From NCBI GenBank assembly GCA_017998585.1, contig JAGOCT010000099.1, positions 1-6,487 on the forward strand: a DNA stretch of 6,487 nt, written 5' to 3'. The notes below the pieces were generated by a model. It had not been told where the DNA came from. It saw only the letters and a program-made list of their open reading frames with translations, and searched no databases. A program made the translations under genes and the position numbers. Position 1 is the first letter of the stretch. Each line of letters begins with the position of its first letter. The DNA comes from Candidatus Cloacimonadota bacterium (GTDB taxonomy: Bacteria > Cloacimonadota > Cloacimonadia > Cloacimonadales > WRIO01). Below are positions 1-5,240 of this stretch, piece by piece.

Positions 1-290
1 GGTCTTATTCCTTAAATAATCAGATACATTATCAAAAAGTAGTGATGGAACTGAAAGTCATCAATGAGAGATACAGCTTCGAAAAAGTCCGTCAGGAAGC
101 CTTGATTCAAACTGCAGAATATGCCAGAATATGCGGTTCTGATGAAGCCCATATCCTTATCTTTGATCGAAACAATACCCAAAAATGGTCAGCAACCGAA
201 CCCAATGAGCTAACAGAATACGATGGGGTTAAGTTGGAAATATGGAAGTTTAGCGATAATTGGTCTAAAACTGAAAGAAAAAGAAGATAA
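1..290 (+). CDS. C-terminal end of a PD-(D/E)XK nuclease domain protein (AAA-ATPase-like family), 5' truncated by the window
   Basis: The reading frame is open from the left edge (first full codon at 3) to TAA at 288-290, so the gene begins outside the window. The GTG at 42 and ATG at 45 are internal, because family-like sequence continues upstream of them (HYQKVVMELK). The visible part has the E-x-K half of a PD-(D/E)XK active site (ELK), followed by an EALIQTAEYARICGSDEAH stretch and then LIFDR. These are typical of the C-terminal nuclease module (PDDEXK_9) found behind an AAA-ATPase-like domain in many bacterial accessory proteins. The EGLEQTAxYxxxCGxxEGHLxIFDR pattern of the family is clear. 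The protein ends soon after a KLEIWKF strand, about where the family normally ends, so the C-terminus looks natural. The real substrate of this family is not established. Family identity is fairly secure. Whether the upstream ATPase part is intact cannot be seen here. Confidence 0.75.
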   Translation, partial: SYSLNNQIHYQKVVMELKVINERYSFEKVRQEALIQTAEYARICGSDEAHILIFDRNNTQKWSATEPNELTEYDGVKLEIWKFSDNWSKTERKRR

Positions 291-642
291 CTTCCAACGA
301 CTCACGATAACTTATGACACTGATAATGCTGAAGGAAACAGAAGAACAATAGTTTAGACAATAAGAAATAATCTTTTCTCTCTTCATATTCTTACTGATA
401 CTTCTGTGTCTTTCTGTAATTTCAGTGGTCGTAAATCGTTTTATAATAGTCAGGAAGACAGAATTACGTTTTTTCCCCGGGTAATATATATAGAGGTTCT
501 ACAATAATGCCACCCTTTCAGTGTTATTATTGGTTATACCTTATCCGTGTAAATCCGTCCTATCCGTGGTTAACTAATTCTTTTTCCGTGTATTTTAGTG
601 CCTTCCGTGGTTAAATATTTTTATTTTCTCTCGGGACACAGG
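291..642. other. Intergenic region without a supported gene
   Basis: About 400 bases separate the nuclease stop from the next start. I see no open frame with a ribosome binding site and no hairpin followed by a T-run, so no terminator can be assigned to the nuclease gene. The right half carries the CCGTG-type direct repeat described separately. A TATAAT at 442-447 lacks a recognisable -35 box and a TG extension and leads to no gene. Confidence 0.5.
545..614. repeat. Pair of degenerate direct repeats (CCGTGT...CCGTGGTTAA)
   Basis: Two 29-bp units lie at 545-573 and 586-614, a 41-bp offset. Both begin CCGTGTA and end TCCGTGGTTAA, and 22 of 29 positions match by my alignment. The first unit also has an internal ATCCGT. 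From general knowledge, ATCCGTG...CCGTGGTTAA strings are a widespread intergenic repeat type in environmental bacteria. Function is unknown. The copies lie just upstream of the promoter of the next gene. Confidence 0.6.
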
Positions 643-648
643 TTGTCC
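634..648. repeat. Short inverted repeat overlapping the -35 region
   Basis: GGACA (634-638) and TGTCC (644-648) are perfect 5-bp inverted arms around a 5-base centre. The element lies directly upstream of the extended -10 box at 657-665, where a -35 box would be expected, and no good -35 sequence is present. It could be an operator half-site pair, but five base pairs can also arise by chance. Confidence 0.35.
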
Positions 649-656
649 AAACACCA

Positions 657-665
657 TGTTATAAT
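657..665 (+). promoter_or_regulatory. Extended -10 promoter for the 346-residue protein gene
   Basis: TGTTATAAT is a perfect extended -10 element (TG, one base, TATAAT). A transcript would start near 672 and give a leader of about 25 bases before the ATG at 698, with GGAGGA at 688-693 as ribosome binding site. No convincing -35 box lies 16-18 bases upstream. TTGTCC at 643-648 is only 11 bases from the -10 and is therefore not the partner. Extended -10 promoters can work without a -35. Confidence 0.6.
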
Positions 666-697
666 ATCTCTGATAAAAATGAATATTGGAGGATAAG

Positions 698-1738
698 ATG
701 TCAGACAACGAAAAAAATCAAAACCACCTGTTTGGTTCAGTTGGACAAATGCAAACACCTAATGAGAAGTCAGAAAAACAAGCATCAGGGGTGTCATCAT
801 TTTTGAAAAACATGGATAACATTACTAAACAGGTGAATGACTGCGTGAGTAAGAACCTGCAGACTGATAATGAAGAAAAGAAAAAAGAAGAAGAAGTCAG
901 AAAACAAGTTGAAAAAGAAAATCTGAGTTTCTTTGTCCCATTTACTGAGATAAACAAAAGAACTGGGACGCTATTTTATCCTTTTTCAGATATTGACAAA
1001 AAAGATTATCAACAAGGCTTTTTAGACAAAGTGCATCAGTCACTCAAACTAATTGATGATATTAGTAAAGAAAATGATTTCACATTAATCAAGCGCTATC
1101 AGATCAATAACGATTTGGCACCTATCAAAGAAAAGTATATCGAAAAACTAAGCCGGTCAGGGATTCCATCCGGTACGACTTACTACAAATGCAGAGATTT
1201 TGATACCGATGACGATGATGCAGTTGAAGAATATGTAGATGAGCTCAATGAATATTTCGATGATCAGATTGAATGTCTGAAAGATGAACTGGAAGCCTTG
1301 TATAATCAGTACATGGGAGAATATCTAAAACCAGAAAATTATAAAACTGAGAGTGTTATGATTATCGTACAGAATCTGGTTGAAAAACTCAATACAATCT
1401 GGGGGGATCAGATTTTTACAGTCTCTGAAAAAGAATATGAACCCGATATGAAATCCGTTATGAATATCTATGGTATTTCTGTCTTGTTATTACCACATAC
1501 CGAATTTAATGAATACGAAAACTTTTTTAACCGTTGGTTTTCTAAAACGACACTTCCTGAAAGCCAAATTAGGGAGTTCTGCTCCGGAGGCAGAAAAACA
1601 GTTAAAGATATTATCGAGACAACCAGAGACCGATTTATCAGTGAAATTCATAATAGTCTCTTCCCTATTGAACTATATCTAAAGACTTATTCAGTAAAAA
1701 TAGCTGAGATGTGCATGAAAGATAAACAAGGTGATTAA
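698..1738 (+). CDS. Hypothetical acidic, mostly helical protein (346 aa)
   Basis: I do not recognise this protein. The start is placed at ATG 698. GGAGGA at 688-693 lies just ahead of it, whereas the upstream in-frame TTG at 686 overlaps that ribosome binding site and cannot be the start. Residues 1-56 are polar and probably disordered. Residues 57-75 are a charged EEKKKEEEVRKQ stretch, likely helical. From about 77 the chain looks folded (SFFVPFTEINKRTGTLFYPF). Then come amphipathic helices, an acidic run (DTDDDD, 169-174) leading into a long acidic helix (175-205), and a more hydrophobic part at about 220-266 (MIIVQNLVEKL, ISVLLLP). There is no signal peptide, no clear membrane segment and no catalytic motif that I can name. 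It has its own extended -10 promoter and is followed 130 bases later by the LRAT-like gene, with no terminator between, so the two may be cotranscribed. It could be a scaffold or partner protein, but the sequence does not show which. Confidence 0.8.
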   Translation: MSDNEKNQNHLFGSVGQMQTPNEKSEKQASGVSSFLKNMDNITKQVNDCVSKNLQTDNEEKKKEEEVRKQVEKENLSFFVPFTEINKRTGTLFYPFSDIDKKDYQQGFLDKVHQSLKLIDDISKENDFTLIKRYQINNDLAPIKEKYIEKLSRSGIPSGTTYYKCRDFDTDDDDAVEEYVDELNEYFDDQIECLKDELEALYNQYMGEYLKPENYKTESVMIIVQNLVEKLNTIWGDQIFTVSEKEYEPDMKSVMNIYGISVLLLPHTEFNEYENFFNRWFSKTTLPESQIREFCSGGRKTVKDIIETTRDRFISEIHNSLFPIELYLKTYSVKIAEMCMKDKQGD

Positions 1739-1784
1739 TAAAGCAGTGTTCAAATATCTATGTGAGTTGTTCATAATAATGGGA

Positions 1785-1801
1785 CTTAATACTCAATTAA
1801 G
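1785..1801. repeat. Small perfect inverted repeat in the gap before the LRAT-like gene
   Basis: CTTAAT (1785-1790) and ATTAAG (1796-1801) are perfect 6-bp arms around a 5-base centre. The element sits in the 130-base gap between the two upstream genes. A TTGTTC at 1767-1772 is a possible -35, but the matching -10 (TACTCA at 1790-1795) is poor, so no separate promoter is called. The arms are AT-rich and short, so chance is possible. Confidence 0.25.
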
Positions 1802-1868
1802 CATATCCCCTATATCAGAACAACAGATTTATCATCAGATGTCAAAAGGACAAACAGGAGAGAAAACC

Positions 1869-2450
1869 ATGAATAAAAAAATAATCAGAGTCCCGGAAGA
1901 GATTCCCAAAATTGATTTGAAAGAATGGTACGATATACTGAAAAATCCAAAAAAACATATTCAGAAAACAAAGAGTATGTTAAAAATTCCAGAAAACTGC
2001 CAAATTCTTAAAGGCGATATACTGGGTGTTACCATCGACAATAAAGTCAGTTTAGGAATATATACCGAACAAAATCAAATCATCTTCTTTAGACTGGGAG
2101 ACGATCGAAAATGTAAAGACAATATTCTCATTCATTCGTCACTTCATGAATTCCTTAAAGGTCAGAGAGATTTTTTTGTATTGGATACCAAATTACTTCT
2201 GGAAGAGGCCAAAAATCCATATTTATTCAATAAGTTTCTCTTCAAAGAATTACAACTTGGTGAAAAATTCAGATATCTCACCATCTATTCACCAGAAGAG
2301 ACAATTTTTCGTGCAAAATCAAAAATAGGTATTGACATTTTGCAATTATCTGTTCAAAATTGTAATCATATCGCTTTTTGGTCAAAAACCGGCGGTAATT
2401 ATAGTGTGGAATGTTTAAGTATTGCGTATCAAATCTATCAACGATTGTAA
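1869..2450 (+). CDS. Diverged LRAT/NlpC-P60-like (NC domain) protein, probably catalytically altered (193 aa)
   Basis: The start is ATG 1869, with AGGAGA at 1856-1861 and a 7-base spacing. The frame stays open back to a GTG at 1731 that overlaps the previous stop, but that start has no ribosome binding site. The pattern matches the LRAT/H-rev107 fold in order. ILKGD (46-50) matches the GDHI strand. SLGIY (61-65) stands where HxGIY is usual, IIFF (71-74) where VIHF is usual, and SLHEFLKG (91-98) matches the family's SLEEFLxG. FRAKSKIG (147-154) matches RAxSRLG, and QNCNHIAFWSKTG (163-175) matches NCEHFAxWxxTG. The nucleophile-position Cys is C165. Both usual His positions appear replaced, by Ser61 and Phe73, so hydrolase or acyltransferase chemistry of the normal kind is doubtful. 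An insert at about 107-135 separates the two halves. There is no signal peptide or membrane tail, so it is probably cytoplasmic. The fold assignment is by eye from scattered motifs and needs a profile search. Confidence 0.6.
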   Translation: MNKKIIRVPEEIPKIDLKEWYDILKNPKKHIQKTKSMLKIPENCQILKGDILGVTIDNKVSLGIYTEQNQIIFFRLGDDRKCKDNILIHSSLHEFLKGQRDFFVLDTKLLLEEAKNPYLFNKFLFKELQLGEKFRYLTIYSPEETIFRAKSKIGIDILQLSVQNCNHIAFWSKTGGNYSVECLSIAYQIYQRL

Positions 2451-2457
2451 GATGTTT

Positions 2458-2466
2458 TGCTATAAT
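2458..2466 (+). promoter_or_regulatory. Extended -10 promoter ahead of the coiled-coil/helicase pair
   Basis: TGCTATAAT is a perfect extended -10 element placed just after the stop of the LRAT-like gene. Initiation near 2473 would give a leader of roughly 145 bases before the ATG at 2618. TTGTAA at 2445-2450 is too close to be the -35 box. The same architecture is seen at 657-665. Confidence 0.55.
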
Positions 2467-2487
2467 GGTCTTGAACCTAAAATGTTT

Positions 2488-2549
2488 GGAGGAAGAGGTG
2501 TATGCTTTCACAGCGCTGACTCACCGTGTTATCTACATGTCATTCCTCC
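2488..2549 (+). promoter_or_regulatory. Leader with Shine-Dalgarno/anti-Shine-Dalgarno pairing
   Basis: GGAGGAA (2488-2494) is a strong ribosome binding site inside the leader. TTCCTCC (2543-2549) is its exact 7-base complement, 48 bases downstream. Within the loop GGTG (2497-2500) can pair with CACC (2522-2525), and CAGCGCTG (2511-2518) is self-complementary. Folding would hide the ribosome binding site of the small leader ORF. This could be a cis-regulatory RNA, but no known riboswitch class is recognised and the pairing has not been tested by folding. Confidence 0.35.
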
Positions 2550-2569
2550 TGAATTCTTTTTCAGAGTAG
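2498..2569 (+). CDS. Possible 23-residue leader peptide
   Basis: A GTG at 2498 follows GGAGG (2488-2492) by 5 bases and opens a 23-codon frame ending in TAG at 2567-2569. The peptide begins (M)YAFTALTHR and has a hydrophobic centre (VIYMSFLL). An ATG at 2502 has the same ribosome binding site at better spacing but gives only five codons (MLSQR). The stop of the longer frame lies inside the palindrome at 2563-2588, an arrangement that would allow translation to influence RNA folding. No run of one amino acid points to classical attenuation. It could be a regulatory peptide, a small membrane-active peptide, or not be translated. Confidence 0.25.
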   Translation: MYAFTALTHRVIYMSFLLNSFSE

Positions 2570-2588
2570 CAAGCTAGTAGCTTACTCT
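2563..2588. repeat. Palindromic element (hairpin) before the coiled-coil gene
   Basis: AGAGTA (2563-2568) pairs with TACTCT (2583-2588). Inside, AGC can pair with GCT around a TAGTA loop, with a three-base bulge. There is no T-run after it, so it is not a standard intrinsic terminator. Its right arm and flank (2580-2592, GCTTACTCTACGA) match 11 of 13 bases at 5135-5147 (GCTTGCCCTACGA). It therefore probably belongs to the same dispersed palindrome family as the elements downstream of the helicase gene. Confidence 0.5.
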
Positions 2589-2617
2589 ACGATAATTGTA
2601 CAAGAAAGGAAAGTATC

Positions 2618-2953
2618 ATGTCAGAAAAAACAGATGAACTAAAAAGTGAACTGGAAGATTTAAAAGAACAAGCTGAAAAACTTATCAGCCGATTAAACGA
2701 CCTTTATTCTGATTATGAAGAAATCAGAGATGCTGAAGACGAAATTGACAACGATGACATTGAAGAAAAGATTGAAAAAATCGAAGAAACCATTGAAATT
2801 ATTAAAGATGAACAAACCAGAGAACTGCTTCAAAAACAAATTGATGAATTACGATTATCATTATCCGGCACTGAGTTTCTGCAAATAGAAATTGAAGAGA
2901 TTGAAACATTGTTTGATGAAATTCGTGATATACTGGGTCAAACAGAGTTTTAA
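2618..2953 (+). CDS. Very acidic coiled-coil protein (111 aa), upstream partner gene of the helicase
   Basis: ATG 2618 has AAGGA at 2606-2610 with a 7-base spacing. By my count about 39 of 111 residues are Asp or Glu against about 13 Lys or Arg. Residues 4-82 have the heptad-like rhythm of leucine, isoleucine and charged residues expected of a coiled coil (LKSELEDLKEQAEKLISRL, then IEEKIEKIEETIEIIKDE). A Ser-Leu-Ser-Gly break at about 81-84 leads to a second short helix, rich in Ile, Glu and Leu. No enzyme motif or signal peptide is present. The gene ends 10 bases before the helicase start, and its stop codon overlaps the helicase ribosome binding site, so the two are almost certainly cotranscribed and probably translationally coupled. 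It could be an oligomeric partner or inhibitor of the helicase. The strong negative charge near a nucleic-acid enzyme would also fit a DNA-mimic or antitoxin-like role, but this is inference only. Such coiled coils match many unrelated proteins, so similarity searches may mislead. Confidence 0.8.
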   Translation: MSEKTDELKSELEDLKEQAEKLISRLNDLYSDYEEIRDAEDEIDNDDIEEKIEKIEETIEIIKDEQTRELLQKQIDELRLSLSGTEFLQIEIEEIETLFDEIRDILGQTEF

Positions 2954-2963
2954 AGGCAGATAG

Positions 2964-4982
2964 ATGTTGAATGTTTACTTTCCTGAAAGCAGAGCCAGAG
3001 AAAACAAACTTATCATTCAGGATTCTGATGATAATTTCAGGCAAGCTTTACACAGATCTGTCATCGAATTAAGAGATAATACCCGCCCGAATGATCACAA
3101 ATTCCGTTCTCTGCCCGGCAATAGCCTGTGGATTTCAGATATTGCCGGCAGAAAAGGCGGGCGTCTCCTGTATTTTAAAAAGAATAACCAGCTTATTATC
3201 TGGGGTCTGGGGCCTGATCATAACATTGAAGACGAAGCAGAGCGTTATTTTAACAGCAAAGAGAAAGAAAATCAGGTTATCAATGGGGCATTATGTGATG
3301 TAACCGCAGATTTTTTAAACAAACAGGAACTAAATGAGATTCAAAACAAAACCAGAATCTTCGCAGGAAATCTGAGTGATAATTTTCTTAAAGAAAAGCT
3401 CTTGATATCAGATTACCAGATTTCTGAAATACGAAAATGCAATGAAATGTCTCTGTGGAATTTGAATACAATCGATGCCGTTTGTCGATATAAACTCTGG
3501 CAATATCATAAACTGCCGGAAAATATCCTCTTATCTGCAGGCAATGAAGATCATCTCTTTGGATTTATCCATGGTACAAATGAAAAGCTGATGATTCATC
3601 TTGATGAATATCAGGATGAGATTATTAAGCAGACTGCCGAAAGATCTTATTTATTAAAAGGTGAAACAGGCTCAGGTAAAACGACGATCCTAATTTATAA
3701 AGCGATCTACTATGCTCAGGCACATCCGGATAAAGAATGTATCCTTTTTACTTTCAATCTGGCACTGGCGAATATGATTAAGGAAGCAATTGAAGAGCTG
3801 AACGGTATTCTGGTTAAAAACCTGAATATTTATGGGTTGTTTGATTGGGTTGAATCCTTATCTGATTGCTATCTGGATCATAATCAGATGATTGAAAAGG
3901 ATAAAAGTATCAACCGATATGCTATATTTGATTCTTTATATGATCAGAAAACAATAAAAATACTCAAATTAAAAGATCCTGGTAAGATAAGTTTCTTTCT
4001 GAAAAAAGAAATCGATGAAGTGATCATGGAATATGGTTTGCAAAACAGTAAAGACTATCTCAATCACAAACGACATGGCAGAGACAGAAGACTGGGCAAA
4101 AATCAGCGACTGGCAATTTGGGATATCTATGAAAAATACCTGGATCTGCTTAGTGAAAAAAAATGGACGACCTATCCGCTGATGATGTTATCGATGTTAC
4201 AGGTGATCCAAAAGCCGGATTTTGAGTTCAAAATGGATGCTCTCTTTGTCGATGAAATTCAGGATATGACGCCTGTTAGTATCAAAATCATTTCGGCTTT
4301 ACGCAAAGATAATGATGCCCTCTGTATTCTTGCAGGCGACTTTAAACAATCGATTTACCGAAAATCCTTCAGATGGGATGATGTCAAGCTCCCTTTTCAT
4401 GGGGCGAATGTGCTAACACTTAAAAAAAATTACCGGAATACGGTGCAAATACTGGACGAAGCTTATCGTTTAACCCAACATTTTAAGATAAGGTGGGTTC
4501 AACCTATCAGCTGTGGAAGAAATGGGAAACCAGTTGAACAAATCGTCTATCAGCCTGAAAACAAGATTTCCAAGATTTGCAGTTTGATTCAATTTGCTGT
4601 AACAGATCAGAAAATTGAATATTCTGATATTGCAGTCTTCGGTGCTTCGTCCAAAATTGAGAATATCGTGGAACTCCTTGTAAAAGAGGATATTCCGGCT
4701 GTTTTAATCAGAAATCAGGATAATCATTATCAGAAGAATGCGGTAAAAGTATCAACCCTGCATTCTGCCAAAGGGCTGGAGTTCAGAATGGTCATTCTGA
4801 TTGACATCGAAACTGAATTGATGAATTTCAGATGCGATGATGAAAAACTCAAGGAAAATATCGCTGTCAAATTGCTTTATGTAGGTATGACCAGAGCTTA
4901 CGATTGTCTATTTTTCATGCTAAAAGAGAATCAATATCCTCAAAGCAAACTGGAACAATTCTTGTATAAAATAAAACAGTAA
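2964..4982 (+). CDS. SF1 (UvrD/Rep-like) helicase with N-terminal RelE/ParE-like domain (672 aa)
   Basis: ATG 2964 follows AAAGG (2952-2956) by 7 bases. The SF1A motif set is complete. Motif Q-like LDEYQ is at 213-217, Walker A GETGSGKTT at 233-241, and Walker B LFVDEIQD at 427-434. Motif III AGDFKQSIY is at 457-465 and motif IV NYRNT at 489-493. Motif V VSTLHSAKGLEF is at 596-607 and motif VI LLYVGMTRA at 637-645. ATP-driven 3'-5' translocation on single-stranded DNA is therefore likely from family knowledge. Residues about 20-96 look like a RelE/ParE toxin fold: a helix, then LPGNSLWISDIAGRKGGRLLYF, a QLIIWGLG strand and DHNIEDEAERYF. Basic residues R63, K64 and R67 and H86 are in plausible positions for this fold. 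This assignment is by pattern and less sure than the helicase. Residues 100-210 are an unassigned linker domain. The protein has no nuclease motif that I can see and is shorter than UvrD. It is the distal gene of the coiled-coil/helicase operon, and its stop codon lies in the first unit of the downstream hairpin array. Confidence 0.88.
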   Translation: MLNVYFPESRARENKLIIQDSDDNFRQALHRSVIELRDNTRPNDHKFRSLPGNSLWISDIAGRKGGRLLYFKKNNQLIIWGLGPDHNIEDEAERYFNSKEKENQVINGALCDVTADFLNKQELNEIQNKTRIFAGNLSDNFLKEKLLISDYQISEIRKCNEMSLWNLNTIDAVCRYKLWQYHKLPENILLSAGNEDHLFGFIHGTNEKLMIHLDEYQDEIIKQTAERSYLLKGETGSGKTTILIYKAIYYAQAHPDKECILFTFNLALANMIKEAIEELNGILVKNLNIYGLFDWVESLSDCYLDHNQMIEKDKSINRYAIFDSLYDQKTIKILKLKDPGKISFFLKKEIDEVIMEYGLQNSKDYLNHKRHGRDRRLGKNQRLAIWDIYEKYLDLLSEKKWTTYPLMMLSMLQVIQKPDFEFKMDALFVDEIQDMTPVSIKIISALRKDNDALCILAGDFKQSIYRKSFRWDDVKLPFHGANVLTLKKNYRNTVQILDEAYRLTQHFKIRWVQPISCGRNGKPVEQIVYQPENKISKICSLIQFAVTDQKIEYSDIAVFGASSKIENIVELLVKEDIPAVLIRNQDNHYQKNAVKVSTLHSAKGLEFRMVILIDIETELMNFRCDDEKLKENIAVKLLYVGMTRAYDCLFFMLKENQYPQSKLEQFLYKIKQ

Positions 4983-5116
4983 CACATGCTACCAGCTTGT
5001 GGAGAAGTAACACAAGCTACCAGCTTGTGGAGAAGTAACACATGCTACCAGCTTGTGGAGAAGTAACACATGCTACCAGCTTGTGGAAAGTAACACAAGC
5101 TACCAGCTTGTGGAGA
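4978..5116. repeat. Array of five tandem 28-bp hairpin units
   Basis: Units start at 4978, 5006, 5034, 5062 and 5089. All are 28 bp except the fourth, which is 27 bp and lacks one G. Each unit begins AGTAACACA and contains a hairpin: the left arm is CACAAGCT or CACATGCT, the loop ACC, the right arm AGCTTGTG. Units 2 and 5 have the perfect 8-bp stem. Units 1, 3 and 4 have T in place of A, giving one T-T mismatch. The helicase stop codon (4980-4982) is part of the first unit. There are no spacers between units. The near identity of the copies suggests recent expansion. The array may shield or process the 3' end of the helicase transcript, or bind a protein. Confidence 0.9.
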
Positions 5117-5124
5117 ATATTTAA

Positions 5125-5139
5125 CAAGCAGGTTGCTTG
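5125..5139. repeat. Palindrome after the hairpin array
   Basis: CAAGCA (5125-5130) and TGCTTG (5134-5139) form perfect 6-bp arms with a GGT loop. The sequence after it, GCCCTACGA, resembles the flank of the element at 2563-2588. No T-run follows. Confidence 0.55.
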
Positions 5140-5157
5140 CCCTACGAGCAGAGAACT

Positions 5158-5176
5158 GACAAGCAGCTTGCTTGTC
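5158..5176. repeat. Second palindrome upstream of the SRAP gene
   Basis: GACAAGC (5158-5164) and GCTTGTC (5170-5176) are perfect 7-bp arms around AGCTT. It shares the CAAGC/GCTTG core with the tandem array and with 5125-5139. It could act as a weak transcription barrier between the helicase and SRAP genes, but the usual T-run is missing. No convincing promoter for the SRAP gene is visible in 5177-5227; the best -10-like string is GATAAT at 5208-5213, without a good -35 box. Confidence 0.6.
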
Positions 5177-5240
5177 CAAATAATCTGGTTTATCTAGATC
5201 AACGAAGGATAATTGATTTCACATTAAAAAGGAGGATCTT

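Noticed and set aside
442..447. TATAAT as a promoter in the first intergenic region
   Set aside because: It has no -35 box at proper spacing, no TG extension and no gene starting downstream within a plausible distance.
686..697. TTG start for the 346-aa protein
   Set aside because: The TTG overlaps the GGAGGA ribosome binding site that serves ATG 698.
718..957. Open frame on the - strand inside the 346-aa gene
   Set aside because: It is rich in Ser, Phe and Cys, as expected from the complement of Lys/Glu-rich codons. It has no supporting ribosome binding site and lies opposite a better gene.
1731..1868. Upstream GTG start for the LRAT-like gene, overlapping the previous stop
   Set aside because: There is no ribosome binding site before it and the extra 46 residues show no domain. 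ATG 1869 has AGGAGA at ideal spacing.
2563..2588. Intrinsic terminator or attenuator before the coiled-coil gene
   Set aside because: The stem is bulged and is followed by ACGATAATTG rather than a T-run, so it is called only as a palindromic repeat.
4978..5116. CRISPR array
   Set aside because: The units are directly adjacent with no unique spacers, and no cas gene is present. It is a simple tandem repeat of hairpins.
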